The translations under genes were made by a program, and so were the position numbers. DNA of 36,604 nucleotides from Candidatus Sphingobacterium stercoripullorum. GTDB taxonomy: Bacteria; Bacteroidota; Bacteroidia; Sphingobacteriales; Sphingobacteriaceae. Location of the stretch: positions 1 through 36,604 of the forward strand of contig DXEZ01000222.1 in the NCBI GenBank assembly GCA_019114715.1, written 5' to 3'. A model generated the notes under the pieces. It did not search any database and was not told the DNA's origin. It was given only the letters and a program-made list of their open reading frames with translations. Positions 10,287 to 19,875 of this stretch are shown here, piece after piece. How positions within the stretch are numbered: position 1 is the stretch's first letter; the number at the start of each line of letters is the position of its first letter.

Positions 10287-11261
10287 ATGGCAATTTTATC
10301 CTATATAGAACACAACGAAGGCACCTTTAAAAAATCTGCCTTCGAAACAATGACCTTTGCGAAAGATTTAGCAGATAGTATCGGCCAGAAGGTGGTCACC
10401 GTAACCATTGGTGAGGTCGCAGAAGACGAGCTCAAAAAGCTAGGGCAATACGGTGCCGATAGAATCCTTCATATCAATCAGGAAGGGCTTAAAAGATTTT
10501 ACAATGTTTCCTATACGAACATTTTAAGTCAGGTGGTTGAAAAAGAAGACATTTCTACGATCGTTTTATCTAGCTCCTTTGCTGGGAAAGAGCTAGCCCC
10601 TCGATTAGCAGGAAAATTAAAAGCAGCCTACATCAATGGTGCTTTGGATACCCCAATAAATGAGGGTGGCAACTTACAAGTTAAAAAATCGGTCTTTTCC
10701 AACAAAGCATTTGCCAATGAGCTACTGACTTCTGAAAAGCGGGTTATCACGGTCAACCCCAATACATACGCTGTCAAAGAAAGCCAAGGAACCTCCGAGG
10801 TGGAAGCCTACCAACTAGAGAGTGCTAGCAATGCTGCAGAGGTTATCTTTGGAGAAATCGCAGCTTCTTCCGATAAGATATCCTTACCTGAGGCGGAAAT
10901 AGTAGTTTCAGGAGGACGCGGCATGAAGGGACCTGAAAACTGGGGGTTAATTGAAGAACTAGCGGAAGCACTAGGCGCCGCAACGGCTTGCTCGAAGCCT
11001 GTATCGGATGCCGGCTGGAGGCCACACTCAGAGCACGTGGGGCAAACTGGAATAGCCATTAGTCCAAAATTATATGTTGCCGTAGGTATTTCTGGAGCCA
11101 TACAACATCTTGCAGGAGTCAGCTCCTCTAAAGTGATAGTTGTTATCAACAAAGACCCCGAAGCACCGTTTTTTAAGGTTGCCGATTACGGAATTGTAGG
11201 CGATGCCTTTGAAGTGCTACCCAAGCTAACTGAAGCTATAAAAGCCTACAAAAACTCTTAA
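10287..11261 (+). CDS. etfA: Electron transfer flavoprotein subunit alpha
   Basis: VSGGRGMKGPENWGLIEELAEALGAATACSKPVSDAGWRPHSEHVGQTG and GISGAIQHLAGV (FAD-binding C-terminus). Confidence 0.95.
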   Translation: MAILSYIEHNEGTFKKSAFETMTFAKDLADSIGQKVVTVTIGEVAEDELKKLGQYGADRILHINQEGLKRFYNVSYTNILSQVVEKEDISTIVLSSSFAGKELAPRLAGKLKAAYINGALDTPINEGGNLQVKKSVFSNKAFANELLTSEKRVITVNPNTYAVKESQGTSEVEAYQLESASNAAEVIFGEIAASSDKISLPEAEIVVSGGRGMKGPENWGLIEELAEALGAATACSKPVSDAGWRPHSEHVGQTGIAISPKLYVAVGISGAIQHLAGVSSSKVIVVINKDPEAPFFKVADYGIVGDAFEVLPKLTEAIKAYKNS

Positions 11262-11291
11262 ATAGAATAACAAATAATTCATGATTATTTT

Positions 11292-11328
11292 GTAGCTTGT
11301 TGGAAAGAGAACAAGCTACTTTTTTTTT
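11292..11328 (+). terminator. Intrinsic terminator downstream of etfA
   Basis: GTAGCTTGTT (11292-11301), 8-nt loop, AACAAGCTAC (11310-11319), T9 tract. Confidence 0.9.
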
Positions 11329-11370
11329 GCACCAATATTTCAGATATTTGTAACATAGCTAAATTAAAAA

Positions 11371-11985
11371 ATGGATAAAGTCAGGTTAGACATTGTTGGG
11401 TTATCATTCAGTGAAACACAATCTGGTGCTTATGCACTTGTTTTTGCTGAACAATCGGGGAATAGAAGATTACCAGTAATCATAGGTGGATATGAGGCGC
11501 AAGCAATTGCAATAGAGATTGAAGGAATGGAACCGAGCAGACCTCTAACCCATGATTTACTCAAGGCCGTGTTTATAAAAACAGAAGTCGAGTTAATCGA
11601 AGTACTCATTTACGACTTGCAAGATGGTGTGTTCTATGCTAAGCTGATTTGTAAGCAAGGTGAGGAAACCTTTGAGATCGATTCCAGAACCTCCGACGCC
11701 ATTGCTTTAGCAGTACGCTTAAATTGCCCCATTTTCACGCGTGAATTTATCCTAGATGAAGCGGGAATCATTATAGACAGTGACGATTTTGCTTTTTTAG
11801 AAAATTTAGAAGGCACCACTGAGCAAGAAGTTTCTAGTAGTCCAAAAAAGAAAAAGAGCGCATACTCTTCTTACTCTAATGAACAACTAGAGGAAAGGTT
11901 ACAAAAAGCTATTAATGACGAACAGTATGAAATGGCCGCTGAAATACGTGATGAAATAGATAGAAGAAGTAAGGATAAGAGGTAG
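11371..11985 (+). CDS. Bifunctional nuclease family (DUF151) protein with C-terminal UvrB/UvrC motif
   Basis: RLPVIIGGYEAQAIAIEIEG, SRTSDAIALAVRLNCPIF; C-terminal EQLEERLQKAINDEQYEMAAEIRDEIDRR. Confidence 0.88.
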   Translation: MDKVRLDIVGLSFSETQSGAYALVFAEQSGNRRLPVIIGGYEAQAIAIEIEGMEPSRPLTHDLLKAVFIKTEVELIEVLIYDLQDGVFYAKLICKQGEETFEIDSRTSDAIALAVRLNCPIFTREFILDEAGIIIDSDDFAFLENLEGTTEQEVSSSPKKKKSAYSSYSNEQLEERLQKAINDEQYEMAAEIRDEIDRRSKDKR

Positions 11986-12014
11986 TTTCTATACTGGGTT
12001 TTGCCCTTATTTAA

Positions 12015-13379
12015 ATGGACATAAAAGTTAGACTAACGATAATCAACTTCCTACAGTTCTTTGTATGGGGGGCATGGTTAATTACTTTAGCAAATTATTG
12101 GTTTGGAACCAGGCAGTGGGACGGAACGCAGTTTGGTACCGTGTTTGCCACTATGGGCATTGCCTCCTTATTCATGCCTACTTTAATAGGCATTATTGCT
12201 GACCGTTGGGTGAATGCAGAAAAGCTATACGCCTTATTGCATGTATGCTACGCTGGCACATTGGTTGCCCTCACGCAAGTGGATAACCCGCAAACTTTTT
12301 TCACCATCATGCTACTAGCCATGTGTTTTTACATGCCCACACTTGCCCTATCCAACTCGATAGCTTATTATGTTCTTAGTAAACACAATTTAAGTGTGGT
12401 TAAAGCCTTCCCACCCATTCGGGTTTGGGGCACAATAGGCTTTATAGCGGCAATGTGGACAACAAACCTTTCGGGAAGCAAATCCACTATAGGACAGTTT
12501 ATGATTGCTGCAGTTGCCTCTATTGCCCTGGCAGCCTTCTCTATACTGGCGCTCCCTAAAGTTAAAAGCGGCATTGACCAAAAAAGCAACCAATCTAGCT
12601 GGTCCAGCGTCTTAGGTCTGGATGCTTTTAAGCTATTTGCAAACTACAAAATGGCCTTATTTTTTATATTTTGTATGTTTTTAGGTGCCGCATTACAACT
12701 GACAAATGCATACGGGGATATTTATATAGATGATTTTAAATATTTCCCCAAATATGCGAACCTTCGTGTCATAAAATATTCGACCATCATCATGTCCATC
12801 TCTCAGATATCTGAGACGGTATTTATCCTAGCCATACCTTTCTTCCTGCAGCGATACGGTATAAAAAAAGTCATACTCATCTCCATGGTGGCCTGGGTAT
12901 TAAGGTTTGGATTATTTGCTTTTGGAGATCCCGATGGGGGTCTTTGGATGATTATACTCTCGTGTATTGTCTACGGCCTCGCCTTTGACTTTTTCAACAT
13001 TTCGGGGTCTTTATTTGCGGAAACATCAGTCCCAGCACGAATCAGATCTTCCGCTCAGGGGCTTTTTATGATGATGACCAATGGAATAGGAGCCATCTTT
13101 GGGTCGATTACCTCGGGGTGGTTAATCGATAACTATTTCACGAAAAAGTTTACCAGTGTTCATGAACTAGCACAGTTCTTAGAAACGAGCATCAACAATG
13201 CCTATTTATTAGAAACACTGAGCTTGAAAGGGATATCCATAAAAAACGGCCTACTTTCAAGCCCTATTTACTTAAAAGATTGGCCAGCTATTTGGATTTC
13301 TTTCTCCTTGTATGTGGTTGCTATTGCAATTCTATTTGCTCTACTCTTCAAGCACAAACACGAGCCTAGTAAGGAATAA
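12015..13379 (+). CDS. MFS transporter, nucleoside:H+ symporter-like permease
   Basis: About 12 TM segments; N-terminus FLQFFVWGAWLITLANYWFG and repeated hydrophobic segments similar to NupG/XapB-type permeases. Confidence 0.8.
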   Translation: MDIKVRLTIINFLQFFVWGAWLITLANYWFGTRQWDGTQFGTVFATMGIASLFMPTLIGIIADRWVNAEKLYALLHVCYAGTLVALTQVDNPQTFFTIMLLAMCFYMPTLALSNSIAYYVLSKHNLSVVKAFPPIRVWGTIGFIAAMWTTNLSGSKSTIGQFMIAAVASIALAAFSILALPKVKSGIDQKSNQSSWSSVLGLDAFKLFANYKMALFFIFCMFLGAALQLTNAYGDIYIDDFKYFPKYANLRVIKYSTIIMSISQISETVFILAIPFFLQRYGIKKVILISMVAWVLRFGLFAFGDPDGGLWMIILSCIVYGLAFDFFNISGSLFAETSVPARIRSSAQGLFMMMTNGIGAIFGSITSGWLIDNYFTKKFTSVHELAQFLETSINNAYLLETLSLKGISIKNGLLSSPIYLKDWPAIWISFSLYVVAIAILFALLFKHKHEPSKE

Positions 13380-13386
13380 TAAGGCT

Positions 13387-14325
13387 CTAGCTTCTTTTAC
13401 CAGCAAGCAAGTAAAGTACAGCCATACGTACTGCTACACCATTTTCAACTTGATCTAGAATAATCGCATGATCGCTATCAGCGACATCGGAAGTCACCTC
13501 TACCCCCCTATTTATTGGCCCCGGGTGCATAACTGTAATGGGTTTATCTAGGCTATCTAAAATCTCTTTGTTTAACCCGTAAAGCATCACATATTCTCTT
13601 AGCGAAGGAAAATAGGCTATATCCTGCCGTTCTAACTGAATTCTTAGCATATTTGCCACATCGCACCACTCCAAGGCCTTGCGCAAATTGTGCTCAACCT
13701 TCACGCCCAATGAGTCGATGTATTTAGGGATTAACGTGGTAGGGCCGCAGACCATCACCTCTGCCCCCAATTTCTGCAAACATAGGATATTCGATAATGC
13801 AACCCTAGAGTGCAAGATATCACCAACAATAACCACCTTTTTCCCAGCTACCTCTCCTAAGCGTTCACGAATGGAGAATGAATCCAGCAAAGCCTGAGTA
13901 GGGTGTTCGTGGGCACCATCACCCGCATTAACAATATGTGCGTCGATATTTCTACTCAAAAAGCGCCCCGCTCCAGCAAAAGGATGCCTCATCACAACAA
14001 TATCTACCTTCATAGCCAATATATTCTTCACCGTGTCGATTAAAGTTTCTCCTTTGCTTACTGAGGAAGAGGAAGCCGAAAAATTGATAGTATCGGCAGA
14101 CAGCCTTTTTTCAGCAAGCTCAAAGGAAAGCCTTGTGCGCGTGGAGTTTTCAAAAAATATATTTGCTATTGTTATGTCTCTTAAAGAGGGAACCTTTTTA
14201 ATTGGCCTGTTTAAGATATCTTTAAAATTCTGAGCCGTATCTAAAATGAGCTCTATATCTTGCTTATTTAAATCCTTTATTCCTAAGAGGTGATTAGTGC
14301 TTAATTGCTCTTGCTTCTCGTTCAT
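13387..14325 (-). CDS. pyrB: Aspartate carbamoyltransferase catalytic subunit
   Basis: FFENSTRTRLSFELAEKRL, VVMRHPFAGA, NAGDGAHEHPTQALLDSFSI, MHPGPINRGVE. Confidence 0.95.
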   Translation of the reverse strand: MNEKQEQLSTNHLLGIKDLNKQDIELILDTAQNFKDILNRPIKKVPSLRDITIANIFFENSTRTRLSFELAEKRLSADTINFSASSSSVSKGETLIDTVKNILAMKVDIVVMRHPFAGAGRFLSRNIDAHIVNAGDGAHEHPTQALLDSFSIRERLGEVAGKKVVIVGDILHSRVALSNILCLQKLGAEVMVCGPTTLIPKYIDSLGVKVEHNLRKALEWCDVANMLRIQLERQDIAYFPSLREYVMLYGLNKEILDSLDKPITVMHPGPINRGVEVTSDVADSDHAIILDQVENGVAVRMAVLYLLAGKRS

Positions 14326-14335
14326 AGCTTATAGA

Positions 14336-14884
14336 TTAATCGTTAGATTCAGTCAATAACATGATACTATCTTTATCATCTACTTCTTCCCATTCCACAG
14401 ATACCCTTTGAGAGTCAATTGTGTCCACCTGCATGCCTATAAAATCCGGCTGAATGGGAATCTCTCTGGAAAACCGACGATCTACAAGCACTAAAAGCTC
14501 GATTTTTGTGGGCCTACCGAAAGCTTGCAAAGCGTCCATAGCGGAACGGATAGTTCGCCCAGTCCATAGGACGTCATCCATCAGAACTACCTTTTTATCA
14601 TCAATAATAAAATCTATTTCTGTTGAATTGGCGATTATTGGTCCTGAGCCTTTTTGACGAAAGTCATCTCGGTAAAATGTAATATCTAATAGCCCAAGCT
14701 TCACTTTGACTTGGGTCATTTCATAAATTTCTTCTTGCAAGCGCTGGGCTAGAAATGTTCCTCTAGGCTGTATGCCAATAAAAACTACATCTTCAAACTC
14801 TTGATGTGTTTCGATTAACTGCTGGCACAATCTCCTGAGCGTTATTTGGAACTTTTTCCCGTCTAATAAGGTCGACTGTTTCAT
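14336..14884 (-). CDS. pyrR: PyrR family bifunctional regulator / uracil phosphoribosyltransferase
   Basis: PRPP loop VVLMDDVLWTGRTIRSAMDAL, FIGIQPRGTFLAQRL, ITFYRDDF. Confidence 0.9.
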   Translation of the reverse strand: MKQSTLLDGKKFQITLRRLCQQLIETHQEFEDVVFIGIQPRGTFLAQRLQEEIYEMTQVKVKLGLLDITFYRDDFRQKGSGPIIANSTEIDFIIDDKKVVLMDDVLWTGRTIRSAMDALQAFGRPTKIELLVLVDRRFSREIPIQPDFIGMQVDTIDSQRVSVEWEEVDDKDSIMLLTESND

Positions 14885-14899
14885 AACGATTTATTTGGG

Positions 14900-14907
14900 C
14901 AAACTTA
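14900..14907 (-). promoter_or_regulatory. Putative -7 element for pyrR-pyrB
   Basis: TAAGTTTG on the minus strand, about 15 nt before the ATG; no clear TTG at the -33 position. Confidence 0.4.
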
Positions 14908-14950
14908 ACATATTTTTCTCCTAAAATACAGAAAACTGCTAATCAAGTGA

Positions 14951-14979
14951 AAAAAAATCCGCAACGTGAATTGCGGATT
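14951..14979 (-). terminator. Intrinsic terminator of the DUF2723 gene
   Basis: Inverted repeat AATCCGCAA (14956-14964) / TTGCGGATT (14971-14979), followed by a T-run on the minus strand. Confidence 0.85.
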
Positions 14980-14999
14980 GTATTTTTTTATGATTGATT

Positions 15000-17900
15000 T
15001 TATTCCATCAGATACATTTTATACTGCTCAAATAGCGCTTCTGCTTCTTTGGTAAATTCCTCATCTACATTCTCGTTGTTTTGTGCGATATTGTAATAAC
15101 GCATAACGGCAGATAGGCCTATTTGGATATTCCGCAACTCCATCTCTGGGCGCATGCCAGTAATATCGAAGTAATACTCCATGTTATCTTTTACATACTT
15201 GAGGTTTCGCAGCCCCATCTCACGGCCCAAGTCAACAGCACCTGCTTTATAAGCTGCATCTATTAACACAGCATAACCAGCAGCTTCCCCAATAGTATAT
15301 GTCTTATCGGGAAGGCTCTTATGAGCTTCCTCAACCACGGACTTAGCACCCTGGTTATTACCTTCTAAGATCAAGTTCTGCGCTGTCTGTCCAAATACAG
15401 AACCTGCAAATAAAGAGAAATACCTGTAAGAATCTGGATCTAGATACTTAGCATCTGCAATATTCCCCCACTGGTAGTTCTCCATAATATTTTTATAGGT
15501 TGCCTCGGTATTCACTAAAGTGGAAGGCTCTCCTTCTTCTAACCCTAGATCCACTGGCATCAGCCTAAGGGCAAAACCCTCGGATACTAAATAGCGATCT
15601 AGACCAATGTAATTGGTCTCTGGTGTGGTGATTGTAAAATATACAGGCCGCTCCCAATTGTTATTTGCTAAGATCGACAAGATGGATAGCTCCGCTCGCG
15701 TTATCACATTCCCCGAGAACTCCCAAGTCATCGTATCGGTAATATAATCGTTCCACTTCTCGGGAACCACCTGATTGGATAACACATCGGATTTATTCAC
15801 CTTAAACTGCATCTTTTTGGTCGGTAGCACGTTGGCATATTCACCGCTTTGCAGCTGCACCATATTTTGTCTATTATCTGATAACATAATGGTTAGTAGA
15901 TCTTCTATATCGACATGCCTATCGATATTGTGATCTACATAGTAAATAACATCTCTTACGCCGTCTTTAATTTTCTCAGGATCGATATTAAACGGCAAAG
16001 CGTCGGCATCGTTCACCTTGTTCATCATTTGCTTCATATACCAATCCGATCCGAGCAAACTCAGATTAACAACGCGCACATCAGTTCTATAGCCTTCTAC
16101 CTCCTGCACATACCAAAGAGGATAGGTGTCGTTGTCACCATAGGTGAACAGTATAGCATTGGGCGCACAAGAGTTCAAATAGTTCTTGGCCATATCTCTA
16201 GCTAAGAACTTCTCGGACCTATCGTGATCTACCCAGTTTTCTTTAGCCAGTAAAACTGGCCCTGTTATTAAGCAAATGGCCGTTGCTACAAGCGCTGCAT
16301 TTTTAGCGTTCATCTTCTTGCTAAACCATTCCCAAAGGGCAAGTACAGCAAGCCCTATCCATATACAGAATGCATAAAAAGAACCAGCATACACATAATC
16401 ACGTTCTCGAGGTTGCATAGGTGTATCGTTCAGGTATAGAACAATCGCGGCACCCGTAAAGAAAAAGAGTAGCGTCACCACCCAGGCGTCTTTGCGAGTC
16501 TTTTTAAAGTGCCACAACACGCCAACAAGCCCTAAGATTAGAGGTAAGAAAAAATAGGTATTTCTTCCAGGGTTGGTCCTCTCGGATTCTGGCAGCTTAT
16601 CCTGACTCCCAAGAACAAAAGAATCTATAGGTTTAATACCACTCAACCAGTTCCCCTCGGTTAAGGACCCTAAGCCTTGTTGTTGATTTTGCCGTCCCAC
16701 GAAGTTCCACATAAAATACCTACCGTACATATGTCCCAATTGGTAGCCCAAAAAGAACTTGATGTTATCCACCATGGAAGGTTTCTCGTTGGGTCCCAGC
16801 CCTAAGAAATCCCTATAAAACTGAACATGCTCACCGCGTTCGCTATGTACCCTAGGGAATAACGTCTCTCTATCAAAATTATAATCTATCCGCTTACGAG
16901 CCACCTCGTATTTTTCTTTATCTTTCCTATAAACCTTCCCTCCCTCTTTCACGTCAACCACCTCAGAATCGAAATAACGACCTTTAATCAAAGGATTCGA
17001 AGCGTATTGTTCTCTATTTAAATAACGTAAGAATGAGAAAGCATTATCAGGATCACTATTATTCAAACTGGTGTCCGCTTTAGCACGAATTAAAATCATA
17101 CTAAAGGAGCTGTAGCCAAATAAAATCAATGTCAAGCTCAACATAATAATATTGAGCAAAGGCTTCGCTTTTTTAATCGAATAATAAATAAGATAAACTA
17201 TCAACCCTACCAGTAGAACTGCAAAGAACAGTACCCCCGAGCCGAAACCCAGCCCCAAGGAATTCACAAAGAATAAATCAAAGTAGGCTGCTAGCTTAAT
17301 AGTATATTGAATTACACCCCACAAAATAAACCCTAACACCAACACTCCTATACCTAAAGCTTTAGCAATACCGCCTTTTGTGACCTTAGAGGTTCTACGG
17401 AAATAGATAATCAATGCTATGGCAGGAATAACCAGTAAGTTCAGCAGGTGAACGCCAATGGATAGTCCCATGATATAGGCGATAAGCAAAAGCCAACGAT
17501 CTCCAGTTGGCTCATCGGCCCTTCTCTCCCACTTTAAAATGGCCCAGAAAACTGCCGCCGTACAGAGCGAGGACATGGCATACACCTCAGATTCGACAGC
17601 TGAAAACCAAAAAGTATCGGTATATGTATAGGCTAAGGATCCTACAATACCTGCTCCCATGATAGCAATCAACTGTCCCAGGGTAAGGTTATCTTCAGAA
17701 GAATACCCTACAAATATCTTTCTGGCCAATGCCGTTATACTCCAAAACAAAAACAATATGGTGATACCACTACACACTGCAGACCCCACGTTCATCCAAA
17801 AAGCAATCTGTTCGGTATTTCCCAATGCGAAGTTGGAAAACACATTTTGGATCATTAAAAACAAGGGTGCTCCAGGCTGGTGAACAATTTGCATTTTATA

Positions 17901-18026
17901 GGCAGAAGCTATAAACTCGCCGGTATCCCACCAACTCAATGTCCTCTCAGCTGTCAAAACATAGGTTAATGTGGCTATCAATGCGCAAGCCCATCCCACT
18001 AAATTGTTAATACGGTTATATCTCAT
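15000..18026 (-). CDS. DUF2723 family membrane protein (GT-C/PMT-like)
   Basis: N-terminus NLVGWACALIATLTYVLTAERTLSWWDTGEFIASAYKMQIVHQPGAPLF is typical of DUF2723; many TM segments and a long soluble C-terminal region; 1008 aa. Confidence 0.88.
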   Translation of the reverse strand: MRYNRINNLVGWACALIATLTYVLTAERTLSWWDTGEFIASAYKMQIVHQPGAPLFLMIQNVFSNFALGNTEQIAFWMNVGSAVCSGITILFLFWSITALARKIFVGYSSEDNLTLGQLIAIMGAGIVGSLAYTYTDTFWFSAVESEVYAMSSLCTAAVFWAILKWERRADEPTGDRWLLLIAYIMGLSIGVHLLNLLVIPAIALIIYFRRTSKVTKGGIAKALGIGVLVLGFILWGVIQYTIKLAAYFDLFFVNSLGLGFGSGVLFFAVLLVGLIVYLIYYSIKKAKPLLNIIMLSLTLILFGYSSFSMILIRAKADTSLNNSDPDNAFSFLRYLNREQYASNPLIKGRYFDSEVVDVKEGGKVYRKDKEKYEVARKRIDYNFDRETLFPRVHSERGEHVQFYRDFLGLGPNEKPSMVDNIKFFLGYQLGHMYGRYFMWNFVGRQNQQQGLGSLTEGNWLSGIKPIDSFVLGSQDKLPESERTNPGRNTYFFLPLILGLVGVLWHFKKTRKDAWVVTLLFFFTGAAIVLYLNDTPMQPRERDYVYAGSFYAFCIWIGLAVLALWEWFSKKMNAKNAALVATAICLITGPVLLAKENWVDHDRSEKFLARDMAKNYLNSCAPNAILFTYGDNDTYPLWYVQEVEGYRTDVRVVNLSLLGSDWYMKQMMNKVNDADALPFNIDPEKIKDGVRDVIYYVDHNIDRHVDIEDLLTIMLSDNRQNMVQLQSGEYANVLPTKKMQFKVNKSDVLSNQVVPEKWNDYITDTMTWEFSGNVITRAELSILSILANNNWERPVYFTITTPETNYIGLDRYLVSEGFALRLMPVDLGLEEGEPSTLVNTEATYKNIMENYQWGNIADAKYLDPDSYRYFSLFAGSVFGQTAQNLILEGNNQGAKSVVEEAHKSLPDKTYTIGEAAGYAVLIDAAYKAGAVDLGREMGLRNLKYVKDNMEYYFDITGMRPEMELRNIQIGLSAVMRYYNIAQNNENVDEEFTKEAEALFEQYKMYLME

Positions 18027-18215
18027 AGTTACACTAATACAAAAGGCTAATATACGCCATATTTAAATTTGACATCGAAAATACAGATTTATTACCTATA
18101 ATAAAGAATTTTCACCAACGAATTTAACGAAACATAACAATTCAAAGGCTCCAAAAATAATTCTATTGACATCCAATAGGTTATCTAGTAAAAGAAAAAT
18201 ATTCCTAGAAATATT

Positions 18216-18245
18216 TTGACATAATGAAAAAACGTTATACCTTTG
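18216..18245 (+). promoter_or_regulatory. Bacteroidota promoter of tRNA-Gln
   Basis: TTG (18216-18218), 19 nt, TACCTTTG (18238-18245). Confidence 0.75.
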
Positions 18246-18306
18246 CCAGTGTTAAGACGAAAACAACCCGAGGAGATATCCAGAGAGTTGATAGTCTGAA
18301 TAGAAT

Positions 18307-18380
18307 TGCCCGATAGTATAAAGGTAGTACAAATGGTTTTGGTTCATTTAGTTCAGGTTCGAATCCTGGTCGGGCAACCA
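18307..18380 (+). tRNA. tRNA-Gln (anticodon UUG), CCA encoded
   Basis: Acceptor arms TGCCCGA (18307-18313) and TCGGGCA (18370-18376); anticodon loop TTTTGGT; T-arm CAGGTTCGAATCCTG; ACCA end. Confidence 0.93.
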
Positions 18381-18412
18381 AAAAAAGCTAAGCAGTCCCG
18401 CTTAGCTTTTTT
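18381..18412 (+). terminator. Intrinsic terminator of tRNA-Gln
   Basis: AAAAAAGCTAAGC (18381-18393), loop AGTCCC, GCTTAGCTTTTTT (18400-18412). Confidence 0.9.
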
Positions 18413-18462
18413 TGTTCCTCCACTTTAAACCATTCTCCGCCGCTTCTATCTATATTAGAATT

Positions 18463-18491
18463 TTGTTATTAAAAAGTTATCACTAAATTTG
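18463..18491 (+). promoter_or_regulatory. Putative prs promoter
   Basis: TTG (18463-18465), 18 nt, TAAATTTG (18484-18491); ATG is ~190 nt downstream. Confidence 0.6.
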
Positions 18492-18683
18492 TCGCAAAGA
18501 TACTTACGATTTATATGAAGACGAGATATAGGAGGTGTACAACCTTTGATCATATTTATCAACCAACCAGTTTTTGTTACAATCAACAACTACAGGGAGA
18601 CCTATCTGATTATACCAATTCAAATACAATCTTTATTAAAAATTCATAATACAAATTATATATAAAACTATAAACATAGCACA

Positions 18684-19640
18684 ATGTCTTCACCACTCAA
18701 CAATGTAAAGTTATTTGCAGGCTCAGGAACAGAAGAACTTGCAGAGAAGATCTCAAAATCTTACGGAGCAAAATTAGGCGATAAGATTTTATCTCGTTTT
18801 AGCGACGGAGAAATCCAGCCTTTTTATACCGAGTCCATTCGTGGGAACGATGTATTTATCATCCAGTCCACCAACCAGCCGTCAGATAACTTAGTAGAGT
18901 TATTATTAATGATTGACGCCGCTAAACGTGCGTCTGCACACTATATCACTGCCGTTGTACCCTATTTTGGTTATGCTAGGCAAGACAGAAAAGACAAGCC
19001 TAGAGTATCAATCGGCGCTAAGTTGATTGCCAACTTAATTACTGCAGCTGGTGCCCACCGCATCATGACTATGGATTTACACGCTGCACAAATCCAAGGA
19101 TTTTTTGACATCCCAGTTGACCACCTAGATGGGGCGATCATCTTTGTACCGTATATAAAGTCATTGAATCTACCGAACTTAACGATTGCATCTCCAGATA
19201 TGGGTGGGTCCTATCGCGCTCGTACTTTCGCAAAATACTTCAACGCTGAGGTAATCATTTGTGATAAGCAAAGAAAAAGAGCTAACGAGGTAGAGTCCAT
19301 GTCCATCATTGGTGATGTTACAGACCAAGACGTAGTCTTAATAGATGACATTTGCGATACAGCGGGAACATTGACTAAAGCTGCTGCTTTAATCATGGAA
19401 AGTGGAGCAAGATCTGTTAGAGCTGTATGTACACACGCAGTACTATCGGGTGAAGCATACGAGCGAATAGAAAATTCGATGCTTGCTGAAATGATTGTTA
19501 CAGACACTATACAGGTAGATCCAGAAAAACTAAAGCAAAGTAAAAAATTAAAAGTACTATCTACAGGTGAGCTATTTGCTGATGCAATTACTAGAGTTCA
19601 CGAGCACGGAACAATTTCTGAGCTTTTTCAAGTAGACTAA
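18684..19640 (+). CDS. prs: Ribose-phosphate pyrophosphokinase
   Basis: KLFAGSGTEELAEKI, YFGYARQDRKDKPR, DLHAAQIQGFFDIPVDHL, VVLIDDICDTAGTLTKAA. Confidence 0.96.
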   Translation: MSSPLNNVKLFAGSGTEELAEKISKSYGAKLGDKILSRFSDGEIQPFYTESIRGNDVFIIQSTNQPSDNLVELLLMIDAAKRASAHYITAVVPYFGYARQDRKDKPRVSIGAKLIANLITAAGAHRIMTMDLHAAQIQGFFDIPVDHLDGAIIFVPYIKSLNLPNLTIASPDMGGSYRARTFAKYFNAEVIICDKQRKRANEVESMSIIGDVTDQDVVLIDDICDTAGTLTKAAALIMESGARSVRAVCTHAVLSGEAYERIENSMLAEMIVTDTIQVDPEKLKQSKKLKVLSTGELFADAITRVHEHGTISELFQVD

Positions 19641-19660
19641 TTACACCCTAAAGAGCTTAT

Positions 19661-19693
19661 AAACCTGAGAGACTGATGTTTCTCAGGTTTTTT
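19661..19693 (+). terminator. Intrinsic terminator of prs
   Basis: AAACCTGAGA (19661-19670), 10-nt loop, TCTCAGGTTT (19681-19690), then T-run. Confidence 0.85.
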
Positions 19694-19835
19694 AGTTACC
19701 TGCTAAGGCAAAGCTAATGTGCCCTAAAACTTAGAGCAGGCGACTTTCTAGAATGCTTCCTATCGCTATTTCATAAAAACAATCAATAATGCATTCTTTT
19801 ATACACCATCTCTTTATTATTCAAAGATATAAGCG

Positions 19836-19843
19836 TATATTTG
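19836..19843 (+). promoter_or_regulatory. Putative -7 element of rplY/ctc
   Basis: TATATTTG, 32 nt before the ATG; -33 region is weak (TTT/TTA). Confidence 0.45.
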
Positions 19844-19875
19844 CAACTTTAATTAACATTATTATTTAAAACAAC

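Noticed and set aside
10808-11152. 114-aa minus-strand ORF
   Set aside because: Antisense shadow of the conserved etfA C-terminus.
14885-14999. PyrR attenuator or other riboswitch upstream of pyrR
   Set aside because: The only strong hairpin here is the terminator of the DUF2723 gene, and no PyrR-binding loop is visible.
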